A stretch of DNA of 64,000 bases from Clostridium neonatale (GTDB lineage: Bacteria > Bacillota > Clostridia > Clostridiales > Clostridiaceae): positions 946,480-1,010,479 of the forward strand of contig NZ_LN890328.1 in assembly GCF_001458595.1 (NCBI RefSeq). The letters run 5' to 3'. The position numbers and the translations under genes were made by a program. Positions 33,590-43,311 of the stretch are shown here, one piece after another (position 1 is the first letter of the stretch; every line of letters begins with the position of its first letter). The notes under the pieces were generated by a model. That model did not search any database. It saw nothing but the letters and a program-made list of their open reading frames with translations, and was not told where the DNA came from.

Positions 33590-34690
33590 TTATTTGTCTA
33601 CAGGATTAACTAAGTAATCATAATCTATATCTGTAATTGTAATGTTGCTTAATTTTAAATTACTTCCTAAATCTAGAATTTTATGTTTTTCCCCAATTAT
33701 CTTAACTTTTGGCCTTAATGGATTACTATGATTTTCTTTTATTACAACAGCAGTTTTATTATTGCTTAATTTTACACTCATTCCAACAGGATAAGGAGAA
33801 ATCTTTTTTAAAAATGCCTTTACAATATCATAATCAAAAAGAGTTCCACATCCGCCCATAACATATTCAATTGCTTCAGATGGCTTAATTGGTTTCCTAT
33901 AGGATCTATTTCCAGTAAGTGCATCATATACATCAGCAACAGCTATTATACGACCAAATAGTGGGATATTATTCCCTTTTAATCCTTTAGGATAGCCTGT
34001 ACCATCATATTTTTCATGATGAGCTAATATTCCAAAATATATTTTATCTGTAATAGCCAAGTTAGAATCAACAAATTTACCACCGATCTCTGGGTGAGAT
34101 TTTACAATTTCATATTCTTCATTTGTGAGCTTAGAAGGCTTGTCTATTATACTATGAGGAATGTTTATTTTTCCTATGTCGTGAAGTAAAGCAGAAACTC
34201 CAAGCTCTACCAACTCATCTTTATTCATATTTAAGCCTGTACCGATTGCTAAAGATAGAACAGTTACACTCAATGAGTGATAATATGTGTTATTATCGTA
34301 TGTTTGTAAATCAGTTATACCAATAGAAGTATTGCCGGCTTTTGTAATTTTATTCACCAAATTTGAAGAAATATTTTCAATTTGTTCAATATTTTTTATA
34401 TCCAAGATTTTTCTTTGTGTTTCGCATACTGTAAAGATATCCTTAACCGCAGATACGGCTTCATCTTTTAGAGAATCATCAATTAATCTTTTTATTTCAA
34501 TTTTATTTTTTATCCCATCCTCTATATATACACCATGTATATTAAATAACTTAAGCTTGTCTATTAAATTAGATGTTAGCATTTTTTTCTTTTTTAAAAG
34601 GTATGCATCAGAATAATTACAGCCGTTTATAGAAATATCAGCGGATAATTTCATGCCTGGTTTTAAGTTAGATATGGGGACGTAAATCAT
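33590..34690 (-). CDS. HD-GYP domain protein (probable cyclic-di-GMP phosphodiesterase)
   Basis: The protein has about 366 residues. The N-terminal ~115 residues start MIYVPISNLKPGMKLSADI, the small beta domain (DUF3391-like) often found before HD-GYP. The catalytic part has YYHSLSVTVLSLAIG, ALLHDIGKINIP (HD), HPEIGGKF, ILAHHEKYDGTGYPKGLKG (the HH and GYP motif), and IIAVADVYDALTG. The metal-binding set is complete, so hydrolysis of cyclic-di-GMP is plausible. A further ~65-residue C-terminal beta part follows. I chose the ATG at 34690, 8 nt after cgaaaggagt; the upstream 66 codons are non-coding AT-rich leader. No sensor domain or TM segment. Confidence 0.85.
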   Translation of the reverse strand: MIYVPISNLKPGMKLSADISINGCNYSDAYLLKKKKMLTSNLIDKLKLFNIHGVYIEDGIKNKIEIKRLIDDSLKDEAVSAVKDIFTVCETQRKILDIKNIEQIENISSNLVNKITKAGNTSIGITDLQTYDNNTYYHSLSVTVLSLAIGTGLNMNKDELVELGVSALLHDIGKINIPHSIIDKPSKLTNEEYEIVKSHPEIGGKFVDSNLAITDKIYFGILAHHEKYDGTGYPKGLKGNNIPLFGRIIAVADVYDALTGNRSYRKPIKPSEAIEYVMGGCGTLFDYDIVKAFLKKISPYPVGMSVKLSNNKTAVVIKENHSNPLRPKVKIIGEKHKILDLGSNLKLSNITITDIDYDYLVNPVDK

Positions 34691-35018
34691 TATGATATAC
34701 TCCTTTCGTTTAAATATGTCGAATTTATGAAAAATCTGCAACAATATACGACACAATAAATATATATAAGTAAAAATTATTATCTTAACTATTATTTTAT
34801 CAGAAGTAGTAATATAAAACAATCTTGCTAAAGTAGAAGCTAAAGTTTGTATAATAATATTATGTGAAATTTTATCGATATATTTCATAATAAAGTAAAT
34901 AAGTTTGATTATTAAGTACTTTAAAGTTATAATTTATTTTGGAAAAGAAATTAGGGGATATTAATATAATAAATTAATAGAAATAGAAAATTATCATATA
35001 TAAAGAGGTGTAATTTAA
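34691..35018. other. divergent promoter region between the HD-GYP and map genes
   Basis: 328 bp of AT-rich sequence. It holds the HD-GYP ribosome site (34699-34708), a TATAAT at 34965-34970 and a TAATAT 17 nt after TTGGAA (34939-34944) pointing at map, and the map ribosome site aaagaggtg. No ORF with a ribosome site and no riboswitch were seen. Confidence 0.5.
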
Positions 35019-35888
35019 ATGTTATTAGATAGAAATGAAAAGTGTTGGTGTGGCAGTGGACTTAAATATAAAAAATGTCACTTGGATTTTGATCAAAAAT
35101 TAGAGAGTTATAAATTAAAGGGTATAATGGTTCCTTCAAGGGATCTCATAAAGAGCCAAAAAGATATAGATGGAATTAAAAAAAGTGCAGAAATAAATAA
35201 TGGGGTTTTAGATTTAGTTGCAAGCAAAATAAAAGCAGGTATGTCTACAGCTGAAATAGATACTTTAGTATACGATTATACAGTATCACATGGAGGAATT
35301 CCTGCACCACTTAATTATGATGGATTCCCTAAGAGTGTTTGTACATCAATTAATGATGAGGTTTGTCATGGTATACCAGACGAGAATATAATATTAAAAG
35401 ATGGTGATATAGTTAATGTTGATGTATCAACAATACTTGATGGATACTATTCTGATGCTTCAAGAATGTTTATGATAGGAAATGTCAGTGATGAAGCAAG
35501 AAGACTTGTAGAAGTCTCAAGAGAATGTATGATAAAAGGAATTGAAGCAATTAAACCTTGGGGATTTTTAGGCGATATTGGTGCTGCATGTGGAGAACAT
35601 GCACATAAAAATGGATACACAATAGTTAGAGCCTTAGGTGGCCATGGAGTTGGTAATGAATTTCATGAGGATCCATTTGTACCTCATATAGGTAAGGCTG
35701 GTACTGGAATGTTACTTGTTCCGGGAATGGTACTAACAGTTGAGCCTATGGTTAATGCTGGAGATTATGATGTATATGAAGATGCTGATAATGGATGGAC
35801 TATTTATACTGCAGATGGTTCATTATCATCACAATGGGAGCACACAGTTTTAATTACCGATACAGGTGTTGAGATTATTGCTAAATAA
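35019..35888 (+). CDS. map: type I methionine aminopeptidase with N-terminal SEC-C zinc-binding motif
   Basis: In this 289-aa protein the first 21 residues carry a SEC-C motif: C9-x-C11-x8-C20-H21. Such motifs bind zinc and in long-form methionine aminopeptidases are thought to help ribosome association. The pita-bread domain follows: APLNYDGFPKSVCTSINDEVCHGIPDE, metal ligands in VNVDVSTILDGYYSDAS, the catalytic His in LGGHGVGNEFHEDPF, and the Glu in LTVEPMVN and SQWEHTVLI. It removes initiator Met from new proteins. Ribosome site aaagaggtg. A short form without the motif normally accompanies ribosomal genes; this is the additional, long type. Confidence 0.94.
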   Translation: MLLDRNEKCWCGSGLKYKKCHLDFDQKLESYKLKGIMVPSRDLIKSQKDIDGIKKSAEINNGVLDLVASKIKAGMSTAEIDTLVYDYTVSHGGIPAPLNYDGFPKSVCTSINDEVCHGIPDENIILKDGDIVNVDVSTILDGYYSDASRMFMIGNVSDEARRLVEVSRECMIKGIEAIKPWGFLGDIGAACGEHAHKNGYTIVRALGGHGVGNEFHEDPFVPHIGKAGTGMLLVPGMVLTVEPMVNAGDYDVYEDADNGWTIYTADGSLSSQWEHTVLITDTGVEIIAK

Positions 35889-35941
35889 ATTATATAGATA
35901 TCAGTTTAAAGCGCAAAAATAATATCATAATATAAGCAATG

Positions 35942-35991
35942 AAGCTGCTATTTAGATAGATTAAATTTATTTAAATAGTAGCTTATTATTT
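35942..35991 (+). terminator. probable terminator after map
   Basis: aagctgctattta (35942-35954) pairs with taaatagtagctt (35972-35984, one G-U), followed by attattt. Confidence 0.6.
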
Positions 35992-36027
35992 ACAGGAAGA
36001 ATCATAAATAATAAGGAGGATATATGA

Positions 36028-36978
36028 ATGCCTTTCAAAGTCTTATTACCGCAAGATATGGATAGTTCAGGAAAAGATTTATTAATTAAAAATAATATCG
36101 AAATAAAAATGGGAACAGGTATAGATGAGAAGATTTTAATTAGAGAAATAGAAGATTGTGATGGTGTTATTACACGTACTGCTATCATTACAGAAAATGT
36201 TATAAAAGCTTCAAAGAAGCTAAAGGTAATCGCAAAGCATGGTGTTGGAGTTGATATGATAGATGTTGATTTTGCAACTAAAATGGGGATAAAAGTAGTT
36301 AATGCAGGTGATTCAAATAAATTATCAGTTGCTGAATACACAATAGGACTTATTATAGCACTGGCTAAGAATTATTTTATATATGATAGTGAGCTTAGAA
36401 AAGGAAACTTTGAAATTAGAAATATTAAAGGAATGGACTTAGAAGGTAAAACATTAGGACTCATAGGTTTCGGTAAAATTGGACAATTAGTGGCTAAAAA
36501 AGCATCTTTAGGTCTTGGAATGAAAATACTAGTATATAAAAGAAAAGTAGGTAACAAGAAAGTTATTGATGGAATAGAATTTACAGAGGAATTGAATCAC
36601 GTACTTAAAAACGCAGATTTTTTAAGTTTACATATTCCATATACAAAAGATACTAAAAAGCTTATTGGTAAAAATGAAATCTCATTAATGAAAAAAGAAG
36701 CTTTTCTGATTAATACAGCACGTGGTGAAGTAATAGATAATGATGCACTAGCGGATGCGTTAGAATGCAGAAAAATTGCAGGAGCTGCAATTGATGTATT
36801 TGAAAATGAAATTCCAACAGTAGATAATAAGCTTTTTAAACTTGAAAATGTTATAGTAACGGATCATGCAGCAGCATTTTCTAATGAAGCACTTCAAAGA
36901 ATGTCATATGAGGCAGCAATGGGAGTAGTAGAGGTATTAAACGAAGATAAAGTCACTTATCTTGTAAATAAAATATAA
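36028..36978 (+). CDS. D-isomer-specific 2-hydroxyacid dehydrogenase (phosphoglycerate-dehydrogenase-like)
   Basis: This 316-aa protein has the family landmarks in order: a first catalytic-domain strand, KVIAKHGVGVDMIDVD, SVAEYTIGLIIALAKN, NAD-binding LGLIGFGKIGQLVAKKA, LSLHIPYTKDTKKLIG, LINTARGEVIDNDALADAL with catalytic Arg, the Glu in DVFENEIP, and the His in VIVTDHAAAFS. It lacks the C-terminal ACT domain of longer serine-pathway enzymes. It would reduce a 2-oxoacid or oxidise a D-2-hydroxyacid with NAD; the substrate is unresolved, and no serC lies next to it. Ribosome site aaggagg. Confidence 0.88.
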   Translation: MPFKVLLPQDMDSSGKDLLIKNNIEIKMGTGIDEKILIREIEDCDGVITRTAIITENVIKASKKLKVIAKHGVGVDMIDVDFATKMGIKVVNAGDSNKLSVAEYTIGLIIALAKNYFIYDSELRKGNFEIRNIKGMDLEGKTLGLIGFGKIGQLVAKKASLGLGMKILVYKRKVGNKKVIDGIEFTEELNHVLKNADFLSLHIPYTKDTKKLIGKNEISLMKKEAFLINTARGEVIDNDALADALECRKIAGAAIDVFENEIPTVDNKLFKLENVIVTDHAAAFSNEALQRMSYEAAMGVVEVLNEDKVTYLVNKI

Positions 36979-36997
36979 GAATTTAATGATTAAGAGG

Positions 36998-37042
36998 AAT
37001 ACTTTTAGGTTAATTTATATTAATTCTAAAAGTATTTCGTTT
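36998..37042 (+). terminator. intrinsic terminator
   Basis: aatacttttag (36998-37008) pairs with ctaaaagtatt (37026-37036), followed by tcgttt. Confidence 0.6.
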
Positions 37043-37113
37043 ATACGGATAAGTTATTAAAATGAAAAGATATCATATAAATATAGTAATTAATAATATG
37101 TTTAGGTGGTTTT

Positions 37114-38949
37114 ATGAATGATATTTCAAAAAATCAATTATATTATGACGAAAATTCATTTAACTATTTAGTTGAATATAGAGGAGATTTTAAAAAATCT
37201 ATAGAAAAAATTAACTATGCAACAGGAGCTGCAATAACAAATACCATAGGAGTAATATCTGTACCCAAAAAATATTATAATAGATTGTTACAAGATGTCC
37301 CAGAAATTATTTTTACGGATTTTAGAAATATGTTCGTATTACAAGAATCTGTAGTTTCAGAAATAGATAATATAACGAAGGTTAAGATAAATCCATATTT
37401 GTCACTGACGGGAAAAGGCGTACTAATTGGGATTGTTGATACTGGTATAGATTATCTTAATGAAGAATTTATAAGAGAAGATGGAACGTCAAGAATTTTA
37501 AGTATATGGGATCAAAATATACGTGACAATAGTGATGATAATATGTACATTGGAAAAATTTATACTAATGAAAAAATCAATATGGCAATTGAAGAATATA
37601 GAAAAGATAATGATCCATATAAAATTGTACCTACAAAAGATGAAGTAGGTCATGGAACTAAAATAGCAGGAATAATAGGCGCAAGGGGATATAATGAAAG
37701 CATGGAGGGAGTAGCAAAAGATTGTGATTTTGTTATAGTTAAATTATTAGAATCTCAAGAATCAAAAAAGATACTAAGAGAAAATGGAATTAATAATATT
37801 CCTGTATATAATAATTCTGAGTTACTTACTGGTATAGAGTATTTAAAAAATTATGCTCTAAAAGAAAATAGACCAATGATTATTTGCTTATGCATTGGGA
37901 CAACAGAAGGTAGTCATGATGGAAATAATCTGATATCTAGATATATAACGTCTATAGCTACAATAAGGGGACTAGTAATAGTAGCTGGTGTTGGAAATGA
38001 AGGTAGTTCTGCAGGACATGTATCTGGAAATATAAATGATATAGAAGAAGTAAAAAAAATAGAATTAAAGGTATCCAAAGATATGAAAAATTTCTCGTTT
38101 AATATTTGGGTGCAAAAACCTAATAGAATTACGGTAAGCATAATTTCTCCTAATGGAGAAGATTCAAAATTCATAAATCCAAGTATTAATAACATTAATA
38201 TAATCAAGTCAAAAAAAATAAAATATGTTTTTACAAATACAGATATGTCAGTCAATTATTATACACCTGAGCATTTCACTGGGCACCAAGTTGTAAGCAT
38301 TTCCTTTAAAAACATAAAAGCTGGCATATGGAAGATTATTTTAAAAACGGAATTCAAATCAGATGGAAGATATGATATATGGCTGCAGCCTAATAATACG
38401 TTGCCAGAAGGCACAATGTTTCTTGAGCCTGATCCTGAAATAACATTAACGATTCCTTCAACTGCGAGGAAAGTAATTACTGTAGCATATAGCAGAAGTG
38501 ATAAAAATATTCTAGTATCAGAGTCTGGAAGAGGTTTTAATTCTAATAATTTGATTAATCCAGATATTGTTTCTGAAGGAATTAATATAAAAACAACAGG
38601 ATTATCTAATAGTATAACAACATTATCAGGAAGCTCTGCTGCTACTGCGATTGCTGCAGGAGCATGTGCTTTGCTTTTACAATGGGGAGTAATAGATGGA
38701 AATGATATAACGATGTATTCTACAAAAATTAGAAGCTATTTTATCTATGGAGCTAGGAGGGATGCTCTTTATAAATATCCTAATAAAGAATTAGGATATG
38801 GTAATTTAGATTTACTAGGAGTATTCAATGTACTCAGCAAATCATATAGAAATTATCATGTGAAATTTTCACATGATAATTATGAAGAATTTTATATAAA
38901 TAATTTATTTATAAGAATTCCATGTGGAGGTAAAGAGTATAATGAATAA
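37114..38949 (+). CDS. Csp-like subtilisin-family (S8) serine protease, first of pair
   Basis: This 611-aa protein has no signal peptide. A short N-terminal prodomain-like part (1-95; YLVEYRGDF, AAITNTIGVISVP) precedes the subtilase domain with intact triad: D109 in GIVDTGIDYL, H180 in DEVGHGTKIAG and S508 in SGSSAATAIAAG. A ~110-residue insertion (jelly-roll-like, ISPNGED ... WLQPNNTLP) splits the protease domain, as in the CspA/B/C germination proteases of C. perfringens and C. difficile. Those proteases act in the spore to activate the cortex hydrolase SleC. Overlaps the next gene by 8 bases. No sleC is in the window, so a germination role is family-based inference. Confidence 0.85.
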   Translation: MNDISKNQLYYDENSFNYLVEYRGDFKKSIEKINYATGAAITNTIGVISVPKKYYNRLLQDVPEIIFTDFRNMFVLQESVVSEIDNITKVKINPYLSLTGKGVLIGIVDTGIDYLNEEFIREDGTSRILSIWDQNIRDNSDDNMYIGKIYTNEKINMAIEEYRKDNDPYKIVPTKDEVGHGTKIAGIIGARGYNESMEGVAKDCDFVIVKLLESQESKKILRENGINNIPVYNNSELLTGIEYLKNYALKENRPMIICLCIGTTEGSHDGNNLISRYITSIATIRGLVIVAGVGNEGSSAGHVSGNINDIEEVKKIELKVSKDMKNFSFNIWVQKPNRITVSIISPNGEDSKFINPSINNINIIKSKKIKYVFTNTDMSVNYYTPEHFTGHQVVSISFKNIKAGIWKIILKTEFKSDGRYDIWLQPNNTLPEGTMFLEPDPEITLTIPSTARKVITVAYSRSDKNILVSESGRGFNSNNLINPDIVSEGINIKTTGLSNSITTLSGSSAATAIAAGACALLLQWGVIDGNDITMYSTKIRSYFIYGARRDALYKYPNKELGYGNLDLLGVFNVLSKSYRNYHVKFSHDNYEEFYINNLFIRIPCGGKEYNE

Positions 38950-40660
38950 TAATATTGAAGAATCATTAAATATTTTTAGGGATATTAATTATAGTCATTA
39001 TATAGTTCAATATCAAGGGGATATTGAATATGAAATTTCTAAAAAATCAGGATACTATGTTACTTTAATTAATGATAAATTTGCAATTGTATCAATGCCT
39101 TTATCTTCAAAATTATTTGTTGGAGAGAAAGATTTAAAATCAATAGTATATATTAAATCGCCAGAAAGATATACACTTCAGCAGATGTCTCCAATTGAAT
39201 CAGCTCAAATCAGACCATTACAATTGGAATTACCACTAAATCTAACAGGAAAAGATGTTATAGTAGCTATGTTAGATACAGGAATTGACTATTTAAATGA
39301 AGAGTTTATGGATTCTCATGGTAATACAAGAATTGAATGCATATGGGATCAAAATATTCTAAGCCAAAGCAATGGTATTAATAATGAAGTGACTTTTGGG
39401 CAGGTATATAGCAAAGAAAAAATTCAAGAAGCTATTACAGCATTTAGAAATGGACAATCACCCTATGATATTGTACCAACTATAGACGAAATAGGACACG
39501 GAACAAGCATGGCTGGAATAATAGGAGCTTCTGGGAAAAATCCTGAATTAAAGGGCGTAGCAAGCGATTGTAGTTTAATTTCAATAAAACTTATAGAAGA
39601 TTATGAATACAAAAATAAATATAATATAAAAATTCCAATCTTTAACATTACAGCAATTTTTTCAGCATTGGAATTCTTGTATAGATATGCACTAAAAAAT
39701 AATAAACCGATGGTTATTTATTTTCCGTTAGGCACCAATTCAGGAAATCACAAAGGTAATGGGATTTTAGAGGAGTATATAGAGTCGATTTCAGCTAATA
39801 GTGGTATAGTAATAGTTACTGGAACAGGTAATGAAAGAGAAAAAAGAAGGCATGCATCTGGAGTTATAGATAAAGAAGGTGGAATGAGCTTGATCGATTT
39901 AGAAATCTCTCCAGAGCAAAAACATTTATGGGTTGAAATATGGGCAGATGCACCGAATATATTTTCTATAGATATTTTATCTCCATCTGGAGAAAATACA
40001 GGAATTATAGAAGCTGCAATTAATTCAACAGATTTTCATACATTTATTTTTGAAGAAACATCAATAATTGTAAAAACATATTTGCCAGAAGAAAATACAG
40101 GTGACGAATTAATATGCATAAATTTTTATAATTTGCAACCAGGAATATGGAAACTTAGAATTATTGGAAATATGATATTAGATGGAAAATTCAATGTCTG
40201 GATTCCACAAGAAGGAATATCTTTAGGAGATACACATTTGAGTCCTTCAGATCCATATGGAACTTTAATGAACCCAAGCAGTTCAGACTATATAGTTGCT
40301 GTAGCAGCATATAATCAAAACAATAATAATGTTTTGGCATATTCTGGAATGGCATTTGTTGATAATTATAAAAATATAATAGATGTAGCAGCTGGAGGTG
40401 TAAATACATTAGCAGTTGCACCAAACAATAAAACAAGCATTGTTAATGGAACTAGTGTTGCAGCTGCAATAGTATCAGGAGTATGTGCGATGTTATTTGA
40501 ATGGGGAATTATTAATAAAAATGATCCATATATATATTCACAAAGTATAAAGACATATTTATCAAGGGGGACTAATAAAAGAATTGGAGATATATATCCG
40601 AATCCACAATGGGGATATGGAATGATCAATGTTTTAAAAATGTTTGAGAATATGACATAG
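38942..40660 (+). CDS. Csp-like subtilisin-family (S8) serine protease, second of pair
   Basis: This protein of about 572 residues is paralogous to the preceding one along its whole length. The triad is complete: D112 in AMLDTGIDYL, H186 in DEIGHGTSMAG, and S505 in VNGTSVAAAIVSG. It has the same split protease domain with an inserted beta domain (SPSGENTG ... WIPQEGISLGD). There is no signal peptide. I prefer the ATG at 38942, inside the end of the upstream gene; a GTG at 38924 is also in frame but coincides with the ribosome site tggagg. Both copies look catalytically competent, unlike CspC/CspA pseudoproteases of C. difficile. Confidence 0.85.
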   Translation: MNNNIEESLNIFRDINYSHYIVQYQGDIEYEISKKSGYYVTLINDKFAIVSMPLSSKLFVGEKDLKSIVYIKSPERYTLQQMSPIESAQIRPLQLELPLNLTGKDVIVAMLDTGIDYLNEEFMDSHGNTRIECIWDQNILSQSNGINNEVTFGQVYSKEKIQEAITAFRNGQSPYDIVPTIDEIGHGTSMAGIIGASGKNPELKGVASDCSLISIKLIEDYEYKNKYNIKIPIFNITAIFSALEFLYRYALKNNKPMVIYFPLGTNSGNHKGNGILEEYIESISANSGIVIVTGTGNEREKRRHASGVIDKEGGMSLIDLEISPEQKHLWVEIWADAPNIFSIDILSPSGENTGIIEAAINSTDFHTFIFEETSIIVKTYLPEENTGDELICINFYNLQPGIWKLRIIGNMILDGKFNVWIPQEGISLGDTHLSPSDPYGTLMNPSSSDYIVAVAAYNQNNNNVLAYSGMAFVDNYKNIIDVAAGGVNTLAVAPNNKTSIVNGTSVAAAIVSGVCAMLFEWGIINKNDPYIYSQSIKTYLSRGTNKRIGDIYPNPQWGYGMINVLKMFENMT

Positions 40661-40774
40661 AATATTATTTTATAATTTTATTGTTTTGGTTATAATAAAG
40701 GGTATAGTAAATAACAAATTATTATGTGTAATTAAATAGATATTTATACATTTTTATAAGGAGCAATATTTTTA

Positions 40775-43222
40775 ATGAATAATAAAGCGTTAGAAGTTTT
40801 AGAAAAGTACTTTGGATATAAATCATTTAGAAAAGGACAGGAGCAGATAATTGCAGCAATACTTAAAGGTAATGATGTACTTGGAGTAATGCCTACAGGC
40901 GGTGGTAAATCAATATGTTATCAGATACCTGCCCTTGTTTTTGAAGGAATGACTATTGTAATATCTCCACTTATTTCTTTAATGAAAGATCAAGTAGATA
41001 CATTAAAGGAAATGGGAATAGACGGTGAATATATAAATAGTACACTTTCTGAGAGTGAAGAAACAGAAATATATAATAAGATTAAAAGTAGCCAAATAAA
41101 AATACTTTATGTTGCACCAGAAAGATTAGAATCAATGGAATTTTTAAGCGTGATTTCAGAATGTAGTATCTCGCAAATTGCTATTGATGAAGCACATTGT
41201 ATTTCTCAGTGGGGGCATGATTTTAGAAGCAGCTATAGAAAAATATATGGATTTATATCATTATTAAAAGAGCGACCTGTTGTAACTGCTTTTACTGCAA
41301 CAGCATCAGATGAAGTACGCGAAGACATAATTAATTTACTTAAATTAAATAATCCTAAAATATTTATAACAGGTTTTGATAGAGAAAACTTATATATAAA
41401 TATAATAAAGGGAGAAAATAAAAATAAGTTTTTATATAAGTATATAGAAAATAATAAAGATGTATCTGGAATTATATATGCTGCAACAAGAAAAGAAGTA
41501 GAGAAAATATACGAGGATTTATGTAAAAGAGATTTTAATATATCATATTATCATGGTGGATTAAGTGATGAAAAAAGAAGAGAAAACCAAGAAAGCTTTA
41601 TTTATGATAGAACTAATATAATGGTAGCTACAAATGCTTTTGGTATGGGAATAGATAAACCAAATATAAGATATGTAATTCATTATAATATGCCAAGAAA
41701 TATAGAAAGTTATTATCAGGAAATAGGAAGAGCAGGAAGAGATGGTGAAAAGTCTGAATGTATACTTTTATATTCACCACAGGACGTTCATATACAAAGA
41801 TATTTAATAGAAAATTCAATTGAAAATCCTGAAAGAAAAAATATGCAGTATAAAAAGCTTCATCAAATGAATGATTTAGTATTCAGTAATGATTGTTATA
41901 GAAAATATTTGTTATCATATTTTGGCGAAGAACCAAATGAGAATTGCAATAACTGTAGTAATTGTCTAAATGAAGGTGAAGTTGTAGATAAAACTACTGA
42001 TGCACAAAAGGTGCTTTCATGTATATATAGAATGAAAACAAAATTTGGTGCTACAATTCTTGTAGATGTATTAAGAGGGTCAAAGAATAAAAAAGTTTTA
42101 GATTTGAAATTTAACGAATTATCCACTTATGGAATAATGAAGGACTATTCAAGTGAAGAATTAAAAACATTTATAAATACTCTTATTTCGCATGGATTTA
42201 TATCTGTTTTTGAAGGGACTTATCCTGTTCTTGGATTAAATGATATGTCTAGAAAAGTTCTTGTTGGAGAGCAAAAAGTATTATTTAAAGAAATTAAGGT
42301 ATCAAAGAAATTAAGTGAAGATAATGAATTGTTTGAATTATTAAGAAGACTTAGATTTAACTTAGCAAGTGAGCATAATGTACCACCATATGTTATTTTT
42401 GGTGATGCAACTTTACGTGAAATGGCTTCTAAATATCCAAGTAATAGAGAACAGATGCTTGAAATTACAGGGGTTGGTGGAACTAAATATGAAAGATACG
42501 GAAATGAATTTGAAAATTTAATTAAAGAATATGTTATTGACAATAATATAAAACTTGAAAATGAGAATGATAAAAGTAGTGATGAAAAAATAAAAAATCA
42601 TGAAAGTGATATATTAGAAGTTCAAACAGATATAGATTTATATAAAAGCTTAAGAAGTATAAGAAATGATTTAGCTAAAAAAGCTAATACATTACCACAA
42701 GCAATTTTGAGTATGAATACTCTAAAAGAAATTAGTGGAAGGTATCCAAAAACATTAGATGAGCTAAAAGATATATCAGGAATCGGTCCTAAAAAAATAG
42801 AGTCATATGGGGAGATAATAATCAATGAAGTTAATAATTATATATTAAAGAATAATATAGATGCTGTTTGGCAGGAGAAAAAAAGAAAGAAAGTAATAAT
42901 AGATAATGAAACTAGAAAAGTAGATGAAATCGCAATAGACATGTTAAAAAATAATATAAAAATAGATGAAGTGTCAAAAGAAATTGAAGTTTCAATTTCT
43001 ACAATTTTAGGATATGTTACAGATTATATTAAAGAATTTGGTGAAAATGGTTTTAATATAAATTTAAATGATTTTTATAATGAAGAGGAAGAAGAAACTA
43101 TATTAAAGGCAATAAATAAAGTGGGATATGAAAAAATAAGTTTAATTAAAAAAGAATTACCAGATTATATTAAATATGAGGCGATAAGAGCTGTTATATT
43201 AAAAGAATTTTTTAAAGCCTAG
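40775..43222 (+). CDS. recQ: ATP-dependent DNA helicase RecQ with two HRDC domains
   Basis: This 815-aa protein has Walker A MPTGGGKS near residues 39-46, motif II IDEAHCISQWGHDFR from 137, TAFTATA, and motif VI-like YYQEIGRAGRDG. A zinc-binding cysteine cluster (NDCYRKYLL, then CNNCSNC) and a winged-helix part follow. HRDC domain 1 is at about 518-583 and HRDC domain 2 at about 622-687, each ending in GVGGTKYERYG or GIGPKKIESYG. A C-terminal helical/HTH region (DEIAIDMLKNNIKIDEVSKEI) follows. RecQ unwinds 3'-5' in recombinational repair and fork processing. Two HRDCs occur in a minority of RecQs. Ribosome site aaggagc, 11 nt before the ATG. Confidence 0.93.
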   Translation: MNNKALEVLEKYFGYKSFRKGQEQIIAAILKGNDVLGVMPTGGGKSICYQIPALVFEGMTIVISPLISLMKDQVDTLKEMGIDGEYINSTLSESEETEIYNKIKSSQIKILYVAPERLESMEFLSVISECSISQIAIDEAHCISQWGHDFRSSYRKIYGFISLLKERPVVTAFTATASDEVREDIINLLKLNNPKIFITGFDRENLYINIIKGENKNKFLYKYIENNKDVSGIIYAATRKEVEKIYEDLCKRDFNISYYHGGLSDEKRRENQESFIYDRTNIMVATNAFGMGIDKPNIRYVIHYNMPRNIESYYQEIGRAGRDGEKSECILLYSPQDVHIQRYLIENSIENPERKNMQYKKLHQMNDLVFSNDCYRKYLLSYFGEEPNENCNNCSNCLNEGEVVDKTTDAQKVLSCIYRMKTKFGATILVDVLRGSKNKKVLDLKFNELSTYGIMKDYSSEELKTFINTLISHGFISVFEGTYPVLGLNDMSRKVLVGEQKVLFKEIKVSKKLSEDNELFELLRRLRFNLASEHNVPPYVIFGDATLREMASKYPSNREQMLEITGVGGTKYERYGNEFENLIKEYVIDNNIKLENENDKSSDEKIKNHESDILEVQTDIDLYKSLRSIRNDLAKKANTLPQAILSMNTLKEISGRYPKTLDELKDISGIGPKKIESYGEIIINEVNNYILKNNIDAVWQEKKRKKVIIDNETRKVDEIAIDMLKNNIKIDEVSKEIEVSISTILGYVTDYIKEFGENGFNINLNDFYNEEEEETILKAINKVGYEKISLIKKELPDYIKYEAIRAVILKEFFKA

Positions 43223-43311
43223 ATATTTGTGAAGGAATTTATAAGGAATAATATTAAGTTTTTTAAATATAATTATAGTGTATATAAATATATAAGAGGT
43301 GTATTTAAACT

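Noticed and set aside
34691..34888. 66-codon N-terminal extension of the HD-GYP protein
   Set aside because: A strong ribosome site (cgaaaggagt) lies directly before the ATG at 34690, and the extension reads as AT-rich leader.
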